DNA from: Apium graveolens
Taxonomy: Eukaryota > Streptophyta > Magnoliopsida > Apiales > Apiaceae
DNA length: 64,000 nucleotides
Direction of reading: 5' to 3'
Assembly: GCF_009905375.1 (NCBI RefSeq)
Contig: NW_027417199.1
Location: 45,702 to 109,701 of the forward strand
Every line of letters begins with the position of its first letter. The first letter of the stretch is position 1. The notes under the pieces are model-generated. The model was given only the letters and a program-made list of their open reading frames with translations, was not told where the DNA came from and made no database searches. This document shows positions 1-11,924 of this stretch, piece after piece. A program made the position numbers and the translations under genes.

Positions 1-299
1 GTGATTTAGTTGTTAATTATGTTTGATCCATATCATGCCTATATTGCTTAATTCGTATACGTAATGTTTCTGAATGAATGCCATGTATTCTCAATGCAAT
101 ACTTGTTTATTTCTATGCCATGAATGCATCTCTTAGTACTTGCATTAATTGTATAAGAAGCATGTTTAGGATTACAATAGGGCAAAGACTGCTAGTCCTC
201 CTTATGTAAGGTTCGAACCATTTTTCCCTAGCCTAGAGAAAATTATGTCAAGGGTATTAAAATGGAGAAAATGATCAGTCAAAGATAAAAATTAGCATG
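1..299. other. AT-rich sequence, nothing recognised
   Basis: No reading frame or recognisable repeat boundary is visible. It precedes the decayed Copia fragment and may be more of the same element, but I cannot align it by eye to any Copia domain. Confidence 0.4.
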
Positions 300-2075
300 A
301 TAAGGTTGTAGCTGTTGGTATCTCTGTTTATAGTAAAATCTCTAATCCAACTAGACCCAAACTGATAAGTTGGGTACCAAGAACTGTTAATCCATTTGGG
401 AGTGCAGGACATAACAGGTTAATTGATTCATATGTATTCTTGCTAATTCATACTCAAGGAATATGATCAAAGAAAGAGCCTCACAATCAAATATGATTGA
501 CAAAAGCTATTCTGTCAATAATCTTTGGAGATGATAGCAAAGGTTTTCATTACGGGACAAGCTATGCAGAAAAGGGATGTCATCATGGATTCAACAATTG
601 CTATCACTGATAACAACTAATCATTGGAGTGACTGATACCAATTGAAGCATCTTTCTTACTGAAGAATCAAGGTACAAATCATCTTATCAGACAGTTCTG
701 CATCAAAGAACAAAATGTCAATTCAACGAAGGATCGGTGTCTCATCTGAAGCAGGAAGGTTGGGAAGCTTGCTCTTCTTAGAGTAAGAAAAGGATATGCT
801 CGTAGCTAAACTAGAATCTCTGTAAAGGTGAAGTCAATGGTTTCTACTGTAAAGTTTCATCTGACAAAAGTTTAGTTATGGCGAAAGAAGCTCTCACCCT
901 TGAACATCAACACAAGGAACTCTTTTGTAAAAAGGGTTTAGTGAGAGGACTGCCTCATCTGGAATTCAGAGGATGAAATATGTGAGGCATGTCAGAAAGA
1001 GGAGTCAAAGACAACATCATATCAAAGTAAAGATTTACCTTATTGATGGTGGTTGACTACTCTTATTAAACAAAGTTGTTGTTCGTGCATTCTAAAGACA
1101 AGACATCACAAATGGTGATTGATCATATCAAAGAAGATCAAGCTAGAAGCAATTGCAAAAGAAATGATCTTGTGGTCAGATAATGGGGCTGAATTCAAGA
1201 AGCAGTTCTAATTGATATTTGTAACATCAAGAATATTCTTAGACATATTCAGCACTAGGAACTCCGTGTTAGAATGGAGTGGTACAAAGAAAGAACCCGA
1301 ACTTGATTAAAGCTACAAGGGAAATATCAAGCTAAGCAAGACTTTCTAAATACCAAAGGGCTGGAGCAGTCAATACAGTTTACAACAAGTAAGATCATGC
1401 CTTGATCATGATGTATACATGAAGACCACTAATGGGTCAATGGCCAATAGAAGCAAATACCGGATAACTTGAAAGTATTTGGAGAGAATGTTCTATAGAA
1501 GCAAACAATTTAAATGTTTTCATTTGTTTGAGGATCTTGTCATTTGCAGCTAAGACTAGATAGGATATTTTCCATGGCTACTTAGTGGAGTCTACAACCT
1601 ACAGGGCATTTGTGGTTGATCAATAGAAGATGATTGAAAGTCTAAGTGCACAGTTCAATAACTCAATGCTCCAAGCTGTTAAAGGAGAAATTAATGGTAT
1701 TGATGATTCATATCCAAGCAATGGAATGGAAGTGTATAACACAACTCATTATGTCAATGAAGCCAGCCAGCAAGGGTAAGGATTTTCAGGAAATCCCAGT
1801 AACAGCTTAGGGGGAGCAAAAGAAGGATCAACTAGTCAGACACTACACCACATTGAAAATCAGAGGACACTAAAGAACATATCCGCTGATACAAAGGATT
1901 TGATGTCAATATTATTCCCAGAGTCTAGTTTTTAAGTGATCCAGATGGTGGAGTAATGATTAGCAGGGCTATTAAGTATGAATAATTACTTCTCTAGTTT
2001 TCTATCTGAAAAAGAAACTAAGAAAGTTACATAAGCTCTGATAGATCCGGATTGATTGGGTGATTACAAATAACT
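300..2075 (+). pseudogene. Decayed Copia pol fragment (protease to start of RT)
   Basis: Short in-order matches to Copia pol appear in shifting frames. A VPR/VPK-like end of gag lies near 378. A FGDDSKGF segment downstream of protease lies near 525. A GAG-pre-integrase stretch KGLVRGLPHLEF then CEACQK lies near 935-1000. Integrase core pieces lie near 1050-1200, and an NGVVQRKNP-like piece near 1275. Post-integrase HGYLVEST and IESLSAQF lie near 1575-1660. The start of the RT region (ALIDPD) lies near 2035. Many frameshifts and stops separate these, so no protein can be made. The same order is readable in Copia-A (from 8255) and Copia-B, which is the basis for the call. It has a polypurine-like AGGGGGAG at 1809-1816 in the same place as Copia-A. 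The lineage looks SIRE-like, but decay prevents certainty. Confidence 0.75.
1809..1816 (+). other. Internal polypurine-tract-like AGGGGGAG
   Basis: It lies in the integrase-RT linker of the decayed Copia, matching the position of 9699-9706 in Copia-A. A second, central plus-strand priming site is one possible role; this is inference from sequence and position only. Confidence 0.3.
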
Positions 2076-3314
2076 TTAGGGTTTTGTTAATTTTAAAACG
2101 ATCATGATCCCATCATAAAGAGATTCCCAATTTTTCCTTGAATAAAATATTTTAAATCAATATTCGTCAATGGTTTGATTTCCAGGTAGTGAGGGAGTCA
2201 CAACGGTCTCACTTAAAATCCACAACCTTACAAGTTCAAAGAACTCGCTTTTGACAAAATCGCCCCATGTCAGAAATAAAGAAAATTTGTATTTTATTTC
2301 GTGTTTCATAAACACGAGAATCTCATAATCGTTTGTTCATTTTAAAATCTTGAATCGTTACAGATTTTATCTTGTTTAGCAAGCATGACATGGGTGTCGT
2401 ATCTATTACATACATCCTTAATCTAATTAAGCATGCATCTTTATAAACTACTCTACACATACATTCATCATAAGCGCATATATATGTAAAGTGCAATAAA
2501 TAAACGTGGTTGGTTATGGATTCATCCAATGTGATCTTTATCAAGCTAATGACAAAGATCTAGGTCAATCTAAGGTGGAAAATAAATACAGGCTAACTAT
2601 TATATGTCTTCTTTCTTGTATTGCTTCCTTGGATGGCCTCCGTGTGGGATTACCCTTGATCTTCAAATCTTCATGTCTTCATGTACATTACAAGAATGAA
2701 ATATGAAAACTAATCTAATGAACTTACAAGAAGAACTCGAGTTACATTCGAGATTTAATAATTACAAGATTAAACGACATGCAAGCCGTATTTGAAAAAC
2801 CAAAACCATTAACCTAAGGTTATAAGCCATAACCATTCACCATGCTCAATTAATACAAAATAACATGTTAAAACACATAATCTGATCATAACATATCATA
2901 CCCATCATGATCTAATCATAAAAACCAAATATTAAAAAATCATAAAATTCAAAATTTAATATGATAACATTAAATCGCAGATTACAGGGCCTAAACGAAG
3001 TCAAACGCCTTATAAAATAGCGTATTTGTTCGCCAAAATCGGACACCAGACACAAATTTCAGCAAATCCGCTGCATCCGATTCAGAATCGTATCAAATAC
3101 GATTCTTATAATAAGAACAAACACAAAACATGTATATATCAGTATATATACAGATTATATAATCATCATATGATTATACAACTCTCATGAATATCATATA
3201 TTCAAAACATATATATACATACACATATATAATCATAACAACATATAAAACATACAAAATCGAATACATAACACTCATGGAATATTGTATACATGTTATC
3301 ATCATAAAACAGTA
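2076..3314 (-). other. Noncoding interior of a minus-strand LTR element
   Basis: AT-rich DNA with no credible coding sequence. I assign it to the element whose primer-binding site and LTR lie at 3990-5561. If the solo LTR at 3320-3955 and one copy of its target duplication are removed, this stretch runs directly into the leader next to the primer-binding site. The lack of coding sequence over more than a kilobase of leader would fit a non-autonomous (LARD-like) element. The far LTR is not visible, and the junction with the Copia fragment near 2075 is not marked by an obvious terminus. Confidence 0.4.
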
Positions 3315-3319
3315 AACAC

Positions 3320-3955
3320 TGATGAGGATCAAGGAATGAATATGTTAATTGGGATTTGGCTATGTGTACTCGTTGTGATGTTCAATTGGAGAGGATGCAA
3401 ACATGGGTTATGAAGCTTACTTGGAAAACAAGGAATTAAGGAGCGATGCATGAAGTTGGGCAAGTAGCTGATTATTATATAATTAATTCAAATTTTGCTT
3501 GCAAGTTTTTTACCTTTCACTTGAAAGGGGTTTTCTTGTTTTAAGCACTTAGGATTTTATTTTCCTATTTGGATTTGGTTTTTAAATTTGTTTCCTGGAA
3601 GGATTCAGATATTGGCTAATTCAAGCTGATATTGAATTTCTCTTGGAATCCTATTGGGTTTGGGTTATTGTCTAAGCCTATAAATACCCTTCTCATGTAA
3701 TCTTTTAAGGGAGACAATGGATGATATAAAACTTGTGTTTTGAGATAAACTATGAGTAGTTTTTCTTTCTCTAAACTTCAATTACTGGATTTTTTTGAAG
3801 ATTAGATTCGAATTACTTAGTTTCTGGATTGATCTAAGCAATTTGAGATTCAAAGTTCACGTTTTTGGATTGATCATGTTCTTTTGAAATATCCTCTTCT
3901 TCTCTTATCCCTTTTCTTCTTCTTCTTTTCTTTCTTTGCGGAGAGATCCACATCA
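3320..3955 (+). mobile_element. Solo LTR, 636 bp, with 5-bp target duplication
   Basis: Starts TGATGAGGATC and ends GATCCACATCA, so it has TG...CA termini. It is flanked by AACAC at 3315-3319 and 3956-3960, the 5-bp duplication expected of LTR retrotransposons. A TATA box (TATAAATACC, 3679-3688) followed by a CT-rich stretch near 3895-3940 places the promoter on the plus strand. No internal region or second LTR is present, so it is the product of LTR-LTR recombination. The host sequence is the leader of the minus-strand LTR element, which makes this the younger insertion. The superfamily is not determinable from the LTR alone. Confidence 0.85.
3679..3688 (+). promoter_or_regulatory. TATA box of solo LTR
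   Basis: TATAAATACC inside the solo LTR, about 270 bp before its 3' end and followed by a CT-rich leader. It sits at the expected U3/R boundary. Confidence 0.6.
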
Positions 3956-3989
3956 AACACATAAATAAATTAAACACTTTTCGCAAGTA

Positions 3990-4001
3990 GCTCTGATGCC
4001 A
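3990..4001 (-). other. Primer-binding site (initiator tRNA-Met)
   Basis: The plus strand reads GCTCTGATGCCA, so the minus strand reads TGGCATCAGAGC, one base from the standard TGGTATCAGAGC. It abuts the LTR that ends at 4003 on the minus strand, fixing that LTR as the 5' LTR of a minus-strand element. Confidence 0.8.
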
Positions 4002-4002
4002 T

Positions 4003-5561
4003 TGAAGGGTTTCAAGCACATAAACGCAACGGAAACAATAATTAAAAACGTGAAAAATCAAAATTTTCGAAAGTCACCGCAGGATCCATGCGAAAGATAG
4101 ATATTTAATTCGTAGATCAGATTGTTTACCTTAAGAAGGTTTACAAATTGGTTGACTCATGGAGATCCAAAACTTGTTCAATCACCAGACATCCCGCTCT
4201 CGCGATCTATGCTCTATCAGTATCCACACGAATGCTTGAATGCAAGAATTGAATGTGTACTAGCACAAACTCGTTTCTTCTTGCTCTCTCCATCTTCTCC
4301 CTTGGTGGCTAGGGATTTAGTAAAAGTCTTGCACACCAATAATCAGCCACACAAGAGATATTATATAGAGAGTAGAAAAACGAATTATAACTCTTAACTA
4401 ATTAGGAGTTATTATTAATTCGAAATTCCTATTTGTATTATAATTAAGTCTCACTTAATTATTTAACAAATAAATTTCATAATTAATATTAGTAAATTCG
4501 AATATTAATATTTATCTAATTAATTAAGTCATACTTAATTAATATGATAAATAATTCGAATTACTTTAACATAATTTAAATCCAATTCAAATTAAATAAT
4601 CCTTCAAGCATTCTTATTGTGTGACCCTATAGGTTATTATTACGTTGGCAACAAATTTTAAATTTAATTTAAAATCGTAAACAATAAGCGGCATCTAGTA
4701 ATTCATCATTGCTACCCAAGTAATAATAATTGAATCGGTGATCGATTAAACCTTTTGTGAATAATGTACAATGTAATATAATCCCTTTAACCAAATATTA
4801 TAGATTAAACTAGAGGCATGTAATGTGTCATCCTCATCATGGTTTAATCCAAGTTTCCTTGATCAATGAGTAGACTATCATATTAAATCAACATTTGAGC
4901 GTGACCACGCATTTCATAGTCTAGCTCACACAAGAGGCCAATAATATCACTCCTAAAATAGAAGGGTTAAATCCCATCTAGATCATTCATATTTCTCATA
5001 CGATTCATAATATACCCAATGTCCACTTTTATCATTACCCGATCAAGGATAACTTTTAATGGAATAAATGTATATTAATTCTCGTATAGAAATATAATGA
5101 CTTCAGGTCTAAGGACCATTACATCATTATCACTGTGAGAATTACTTATGACACAACAGACATGTAGAATCTCACATTGGGTCTGTCATGCACCATATAC
5201 ATATACACCTGCCTGTGTTTTTTACTTTAGTATCATCATATCTATAATCAATGAGATGTGATCATCAGTCAACAAACACACCAGTCTTAATGCATTATTA
5301 TTGTCCCTTAATAATAATACTCTACTAGGGACCTTTAGGAATATTGATATTATTCTCATAATCTCATTTTTAAGTCACGTACTTAGAGATATAGAATTGC
5401 ATATCATATTCCAAGGAAATTTATTAATTTAATATTTATATCACAGTAAATTAAGAATTAATAAATTATAAAGAGAATAATCGATAAAACATAAACATTA
5501 ATAATCCTAATGTCTTAAACTAAAACATCACAGTGTTGTCTCCAGGGCACATACACTAACA
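4003..5561 (-). mobile_element. 5' LTR of minus-strand LTR element
   Basis: On the minus strand it starts TGTTAGTGTATGTGCCC and ends CCCTTCA, next to the primer-binding site. The length is 1,559 bp. A TATATAA-type box on the minus strand near 4357-4370 precedes the R/U5 part. Immediately right of 5561 the gag of Copia-A resumes in mid-protein, so the element inserted into Copia-A. The right copy of the target duplication would be GATCA (5562-5566); the left copy lies outside the window. The internal part visible is noncoding, so the superfamily is unproven, though LTRs of this look are common in Copia. Confidence 0.75.
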
Positions 5562-5845
5562 GATCAAGCAAAAGGAAAGGACTTTTCATTACACAAGAAA
5601 ATGACTGGGCTGCAGATGGATTGGAAGAGGATGAGGATACAAGATATGTCAATCTAGCACTTATGGCCAAATCTAATGAAACAGAAACAAGGTCATCAAA
5701 CAATCAGGTAATCACTACCAACCTAGCTCATTTATCTAAAGCTGAGTGTAATGATGCTATAAATGACATGTCTACTAAACTATATCACCTGCGTGTTACA
5801 CTCAAGTCTCTCACTAAAGAAAACAATAAAATTAAAGAGAACAAT

Positions 5846-7135
5846 TGTTAGGTCCCAATATGTTTGTAGAAGGGGGGTTGAATACAAACTATACCGTTTA
5901 ATCGAATATAATGCGGAATAAAAAAAATGAAACAAAATTCAAGTTAAATAAAACTGTTATTAAACTTGAAAGGTGTTACAACAACGGTATCGTTTACAAG
6001 GGATTAATCTCTAATAAATTATTCCAAATCTATAATAAATTCAACATCAACTTTTTCTATTTTTGAAATAAAAAGATCAAATGCTAAAGGCAATTTGAGA
6101 TTAAGTTCTAGGGATTTTGATCCGCTAGATAGTTACACAAGAACAAGAGAAGGATTTCTAGTGGTTTAGATTTAACAATAAATACTAGAAATTAATGTCC
6201 TGAAATATTGCAGTTGAAGATAATAAGTTCTCTGCTTTCTTTTTGTTCTGTGTTCTTGAATTGGTTGAGATATTCAATGTTGTTGTCTGTTGAAAGATCA
6301 GCTTCTGTTGTTAAGTAATCAAAACAATCCAATTGAATTGTACTGGCAAGATAATCCTTTGATCTAGCAAGACAATCGGAGAGACTATTGAATGAACTGG
6401 CAAGACTATCGGCAAGATAATCCTTTGAGCTGGAAAGACTTTCAGCAAGACTATCTAAGAGAACTGGAAAGACTTTCGGTATGACAATCCAATTGTCATA
6501 CCAGTTCAAATGTTTGTCTTGCTGAATTAATATTGAATATTAATTCAAAATCAATTCTGAAAAATACATAATATTAATTCAGAATTAATTAACCAATTAA
6601 TTCAATTAATCAATAAATTAATCTTTACAGATATAATTTATTTTCTTAATTAAATTATATGACTTAATTAATTAATAGAGAATTAATACTATTCTTGAAC
6701 AACAACCACTCTTCTGACAATCTTCTGTAAATCACTGAAAATTATGAATCAATTCCACCACTTCAATGTTGACACTCGATGTACTGTCTGGTTCATGAAT
6801 GACTAACTTTTGTGATGTTTCTTCATGTCTTGATTTTAATAACTTGATTTTCTTCAGATTAAATCCCTGTAATTAATTGATACCCTGACAAGATCTCTGT
6901 CACTTGATTAAATCCACAATCTTGATTTATATCACTGAGGCTTAATCAATTTCTTGAGCTTCTTCCAGTGAATTAATTCCTCAAGTCTGTAGATGAACAA
7001 TGTTCCTTAATCCTTTGACATATGTTACTTTGAGAGATCTCTTTGACGATAGAACCACTATTTACTTGTTACATTCTTATTTGAGTTGAGTTAAATCCTC
7101 GAATAAACAAATAGGACTATGACATATGCCTTTCG
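5846..7135 (-). mobile_element. Solo LTR of a SIRE-like Copia, inserted in gag
   Basis: It starts TGTTAGGTCCCAA and ends CCTTTCG, with ACAAT at 5841-5845 and 7136-7140 as target duplication. The plus-strand left end (TGTTAGGTCCC, then AGAAGGGGGGTTGAA at 5868-5882) resembles the left end of the Copia-B LTR, so the sense orientation is minus. One terminus is CG rather than CA, probably a point change. It contains a repeated motif array at 6342-6505 that ends in a perfect hairpin. The length is 1,290 bp, close to the Copia-B LTR (1,215-1,232 bp). Confidence 0.85.
6342..6505. repeat. Private motif array of solo LTR, ending in hairpin
   Basis: About five copies of a unit like ACTGGCAAGACTATCGG, with variants TGGAAAGACTTTC and TAGCAAGACAATCGG, are packed into 164 bp. 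The array ends in GGTATGACAAT (6478-6488), CCA, ATTGTCATACC (6492-6502), a perfect 11-bp stem. It lies upstream of the AT-rich presumed promoter in the sense (minus) direction. Confidence 0.75.
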
Positions 7136-8210
7136 ACAATGTATTTTAAGTGAAAGAAACAATGTGTTAGAGACTCAATTTGTTGAATTGGAAAAATTGA
7201 AAATAGAATGCAAGATTGCTAAGGATGAACTAACTGAATCCTTAAAGAAAGAGAAGATTTTAAGAAATCAACTTGAAAGAGAAAAATAAGTAATTAAGGC
7301 ATGGAAATCATCTAGAGATGTCCATGCTCAAATTACTAAAGTTCAAGGTATGGAATCTTTTTGTGATGCAGCCTGGAAAAAGAACAAGGAGAAGCTTGAT
7401 TTCAATCTAGTTGAAGGACTTTCAACGGATGTGGATTCGACGGATGATGAAAATTATCCGTCGAATAATTAAAAGGATTATCCGTCGAAAGACAATGAGC
7501 CACATCCGTTGAGTGCAAGTAAACCAGTTAACAAAGCTAAGCTAGCCAAATTAAATGAAAAATATGGATCAGTTTCTAAGAACTTTGTTCCAGGAGAAAC
7601 AAGTCAAGTAAAACAGAACAAAAGAGTTAATGTAGGTCATCTATCTATCAAGCAATTGAAGGACAGGTTGGAGAAAATTGAAGTGAAAGCAGAGTCAAAA
7701 AGGAAAAACAATAAAAATGGGAAAGTAGGAATTAACAAACATAGCAACTATACACCTGATAAATATGCACCAAGAAAAATCTGTGTTAAGTATGGTAGTG
7801 TTAATCACCTGTCTATCAATTACAAACTTGCTATGCCTACTCCCATATCTGCACCATTTTCATTTCCCAGCATGCCTACAATGCTTGTAAATGTTATGCC
7901 TGTACATAATTTGAATGCACAGTATGCTAACATGCCATTTGCATAAAATCCATATTATGCTGCATTTAGTATGCCACAAATGCCATTTAGCATGCCTTAC
8001 TGGAATAACATGTTTGCACATAATATGCCTTTCCATGTTAATCAAGCTGTGCATGATATTTCTGCGATGATGAATGACTTTAAGGGTTCTACTCAATTGA
8101 CCGAGGATGAACTTGAAGTACCTAAGTCAAATGAAGACAAACCCAAGAAACCTAAGAAAAAGGCTAACAAAACAGGACTCAAGGAAACTTGGGTACCAAA
8201 ATCAACTTGA

Positions 8211-9840
8211 TTTGATTTTGTTGTGTGCAGGAAAACAGAAAGAATCTTTGATATTTGGATAGTGGGTGCTCAAGGCACATGACTGGAGATTCTACCCTTC
8301 TCACTGAGTTCAAGGAAAGAGCTGGCCCAAGTATCACTTTTGGAGATTACAACAAGGGTTATACTGTGGGATATGGCTTGATTTCAAAAGATAATGTCAT
8401 CATTGAAGAGGCTGCCCTAGTGGATGGAGTGAGAAAAGAAAATGTGTACTTAGCTGATTTCAACTCATCAAATGCAGAATCTGTCACTTGCCTATTTAGC
8501 AAGGCAATTCAAGATGAAAGTTGGCTATGGCACAAGAAACTGTCCCACCTTAACTTTAAGACTATGAATGAGCTAGTCAGGAAAGATTTGGTAAGAGGTA
8601 TTCCTCAAGTGGAATTCTCAAAGAATGGTCTGTGTGATGCATGTCAGAAAGGTAAGCAAATCAAGGCATCATTTAGAAAGAAGTTTGATTCAACAATTGA
8701 AGAACCTCTACAATTACTGCACATGGACTTATTTGGACTAGTAAACATATTGTCAATCTCAAAGGAAATGTACTGTCTAGTAATTGTGGATGATTTCTCA
8801 AAGTTCTCTTGGACATATCTTCTCAAGTACAAAGATGAAGCTAGTGAAATCATCATCAATCACATAAGACAAGTCAACAATCATCCTGATTTCAAAGTAA
8901 GAAGAATCAGGAGTGAAAATGAAACTGAGTTCAAGAATTCTGTGATGAGATCATTTTGTGAAGAGAATGGGATCATGCATGAATTCTCAGCAACAAGAAC
9001 CCCATAACAAAATGGTGTGGTGAAAAGGAAAAACATATCTCTTATTGAAGCTGCAAGGACTATGCTAGAAGAATCAAAGTTACTAACATACTTTTGGGCC
9101 GAAGCTGTAAATACTGCATGCTACACTCAGAATATCTCTTTGGTTAATCAAACAAAATGCATGACTCCCTACCAATTGTTCAAGAATAGGAAGCCAACAT
9201 TAAACTTTCTTCATGTCTTTGGCTGTAAATGCTATATTTAAGAAATCAAACTGATTAGCATGGGAAGTTTGATGCCAAAGCAGATGAAGGCATTTTTGTT
9301 GGATATGCTGTTGAAAAAGCATATAGAGTCTACAATCTCAGAACCAACATTGTTATGGAAGTACATGTTGTGTTTGATGACAAGAAGATTGAAGGACTAC
9401 AAGATGGATATTTCCGTGAAAGCCTCAAATTTGACAATGTTGAGATGGTTGGTGAAGACAGTGATGATGAGAGTGCTCAATAACCAATGTCCAAGGAAAA
9501 TGCAGAAAAATCTACAACTAATGAAGCACATAATTCAACATCCATCGAAAGACCAAGTGCATCATCAGTTGGAAGACAATCTGCATCATCCGTCGAAAGG
9601 AAAAATTCAACATCCGTTGAATCATCAATATAAATTGAGGGCCAATACAGATCACAATCAGAAAGGACCCCAACTACAAGCCAAAGATCCATAAAATTAG
9701 GGGGAGTTTCTTCTAATCAAAACTCTGTCACACATCAAGACAACAATGAGGCCTCTTCATCTAGATCCGATCTACCTCAACAGAGAAAATGGACTAGAGA
9801 TCACCCATTTGAACCGATCATTGGTGATGCATCTTCAAGA
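8211..9840 (+). pseudogene. pol: Copia-A protease and integrase (broken)
   Basis: Protease motif DSGCSRHMTG begins at 8258; the frame is open through 9004 without a Met at its head because it is part of a polyprotein. Zinc-binding HHCC of integrase reads WHKKLSHLN, then LCDACQKGK (about 8530-8660). The core starts at HMDLFG (about 8720). The second catalytic Asp region reads RSENETEF (about 8914) instead of RSDNGTEF, so the Asp is Glu. TPQQNG is broken by a TAA at 9005-9007, then VVKRKN continues in the next segment to 9241. Frameshifts follow. 9260-9700 is a low-complexity linker with four private-motif copies (9539-9620). Protease would cleave the polyprotein; integrase would insert the cDNA. 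Confidence 0.9.
9699..9706 (+). other. Internal polypurine-tract-like AGGGGGAG
   Basis: A 5-G purine run in the integrase-RT linker, identical in core to the Copia-B 3' polypurine tract. A similar site is at 1809-1816 in the decayed Copia. It could prime plus-strand DNA centrally; this is inference. Confidence 0.35.
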
Positions 9841-11421
9841 GTGCAAACAAGGAAAGCAACTCAAGATGAATGTCTATATAACATCTTTCTATCTCAGGAA
9901 CAACCTAAAAACGTAGAGGAAGCTCTGTTGGATCCTGATTGGGTTTTAGCTATGCAAGAGGAGCTAAACCAGTTTGAAAGGAATGAAGAATGGAACCTGG
10001 TACCCAAGCCTAAAGGAAAGAATCCTATTGACACTAAGTGGGTATTCAGAAACAAGATGGATGAGAATGGCATAGTTGTCAGGAACAAAGCTAGATTGGT
10101 TGCTAAGAGCTACTGTCAACAAGAAGGAATAGATTTTGATGAAACTTTTGCCCCTGTTGCAAGACTTGAAGCCATCAGAATTTTCTTACCCTATGTAGCT
10201 CATGCCAATTTCAAAGTATATCAAATGGATGTTAAAAGTGCAATTCCAAATGGAGATTTGGAGGAGGAAGTCTATGTCAGTCAGCCTCCTGGTTTTGAAG
10301 ACCCAAATTTTCCAGAATATGTCTACTATCTTTTGAAAGCACTTTATGGACTGAAGCAAGCACCCGGAGCCTGGTATGATACTTTGTCAAAATTTCTCTT
10401 AGAAAATCACTTCACCAAAGGTACTGTTGAAAAAAATTATTCTTTAAAAATGTTAATGGCTCTAGTATACTTGTTCAAATTTATGCAGATGATATTATAT
10501 TTGTCCTACAGATGAAATTTTTTGCAAAACGTTTGCCAAATTGATGCAAAGTAAATATGAAATGAGCATGATGGGAGAACTTACTTTCTTGGTTTACAAT
10601 TTAAGCAAGTTAGTGATGGAATATTCATTAGTCAAACCAAATACATTTATGATCTTTTGAAGAAGTTTGATCTAATGGATTGCACATCTACAAAAATTCC
10701 CATGACCACTGCAACTAAACTTGAATTAAACACTACTGAAAAGTCTGTGGACATTTCAAGCTATAGAGGCATGGTTGGCTCACTTTTATATTTAACAGCT
10801 AGTAGGCCAGATATAATGTTTGCTACTTGTCTTTGTGCTAGATTTTAGGCCAATCCTAGAAAATCTCATTTAATAGCCATTAATAGAATTTTCAGATATC
10901 TCAAGGGAACACCAAAACTTGGCATTTGGTACCCTAGAGATTCTGGCTTTGATCTAATTGGTTATTCAGATACAGATTACGCAGGTTGTAAAATTGATAA
11001 AAAAAGTATAACAGGAAACTATCAATTTCTAGGAGACAAGCTAGTATCCTGGTTCAGTAAAAAGTAAAATTATGTTTCTACTTCTACAGCTGAAGCTGAA
11101 TATATTGCTGCTGGTAGTTGCTGTGCATAGATTTTATGGATGAAAAATCAATTGCTGGACTATGGTCTACAATTGAATAAGATTTCTGTTTTCTGTGATA
11201 ACAGAAGTGCTATTTCCATCACTGAGAATCTAGTACAACATTCAAAGACAAAGCACATTGACATCAAGTACCACTTCATTAGAGAGCATGTTATGAATGG
11301 TAATGTGGAACTTCATTTTGTTCCAAGTGAAAAACAATTTGCAGACATCTTTACCAAACCACTTGATGAATCCACCTTCACTAGGTTGGTACGTGAGTTA
11401 GGTATGCTTAATTACTCATAA
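9841..11421 (+). pseudogene. pol: Copia-A reverse transcriptase and RNase H (broken)
   Basis: RT begins around [20 protein letters not shown] (9928). It continues through [28 protein letters not shown] and [13 protein letters not shown]. The active site YADD is encoded near 10485-10496 but in a shifted frame. The segment 10657-10848 carries SYRGMVGSLLYL and [15 protein letters not shown]. RNase H follows with [26 protein letters not shown] and HIDIKYHFIREH, ending near LGMLNYS at 11421. Three stops (10846-10848, 11065-11067, 11128-11130) fall where Copia-B has Gln. At least two frameshifts also occur near 10500-10600. RT and RNase H would copy the element RNA into DNA. Confidence 0.92.
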
Positions 11422-11924
11422 TCTATTTTGATGTCTAAGCAAATTGAAATACAGCCAGAGTAAAAGTTGATATTTTCTTTCTTAGACAAAATTTTGACTA
11501 AGTCAGAATTTGTATCTCGACGGATGTTTATTATTCGTTGAAAATGAATATCCGTTGAATTATATCATCCATCAAGATATCAATTATTACTCTGGGTAAT
11601 TTTATTACCATCCGTCAAATTGTACTCAATCTTAGCCGTTAATTTTAAGCATCATCCGTCGAATTTACTTACAGCCTGTATGTATAATTCAACAGATAAT
11701 CTTAGAATTTTGACGGTTTTCTTTATTTTTAAACGGCTATTTTGGGCTAATTTGATAGGTTACTTTATTTCACTTTATAATTTTTGACAGTTTTATTTTT
11801 GAGTAAGTATAAAAGCTAATTTCACTTCTATTCTTTACTTTTATCTTTCTCAAGCAATTTCCCTAACTATTTCTTCTCCAAAGAAAATTCTTTTTTTTCC
11901 TGAAAACTATTCTTATTCTCAGAA
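11422..11924 (+). promoter_or_regulatory. Spacer with motif array and candidate promoter for the extra ORF
   Basis: Six private-motif copies lie at 11517-11662, in both orientations (TCGACGGATG, CATCCGTCGA and near variants). About 145 bp further is a TATA box (TATAAAAG, about 11808-11815), then a CT-rich leader and CAGAAATGGCA at the ATG of 11925, a favourable start context. The order array, TATA, leader, ATG copies the order seen in the LTR (16725-17052, then TATA near 17281). This suggests the extra ORF had its own promoter. Confidence 0.5.

Larger units (their letters stand above)
5562..8210 (+). pseudogene. gag: Copia-A gag (broken, 5' truncated, interrupted)
   Basis: The first segment (5562-5845) reads an acidic stretch then YVNLALMAKS, the mid-gag block also present in Copia-B (VNLALMADS). 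After the solo LTR the coiled-coil part resumes near 7139-7290, followed by a Lys-rich part. The zinc knuckle near 7775-7830 reads CVKYGSVNHLSINY: two of the zinc-binding Cys are Tyr, so it should not bind nucleic acid. Stops interrupt at 7289, 7472 and 7944. A Met/Pro-rich tail ends in WVPKST, the usual end before protease. Gag would form the capsid and package element RNA. Motif copies at 7421-7512 are translated as STDVDSTDDENYPS. Confidence 0.85.

Noticed and set aside
2323..2706. Two short overlapping frames on opposite strands
   Set aside because: AT-rich noncoding interior; no codon bias or family match visible.
3990..4001. tRNA-like word TGGCATCAGAGC, also at 32283 and 60040
   Set aside because: Only the primer-binding complement is present; no tRNA cloverleaf around it.
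4122..4397. Plus-strand 91-codon frame
   Set aside because: Within the R/U5 part of a minus-strand LTR; no homology recognised.
6192..6509. Minus-strand 105-codon frame with repeats of SLAESLSSSKDYLADS type
   Set aside because: It is the translation of the repeated motif array inside a solo LTR; no promoter or relative, so a shadow.
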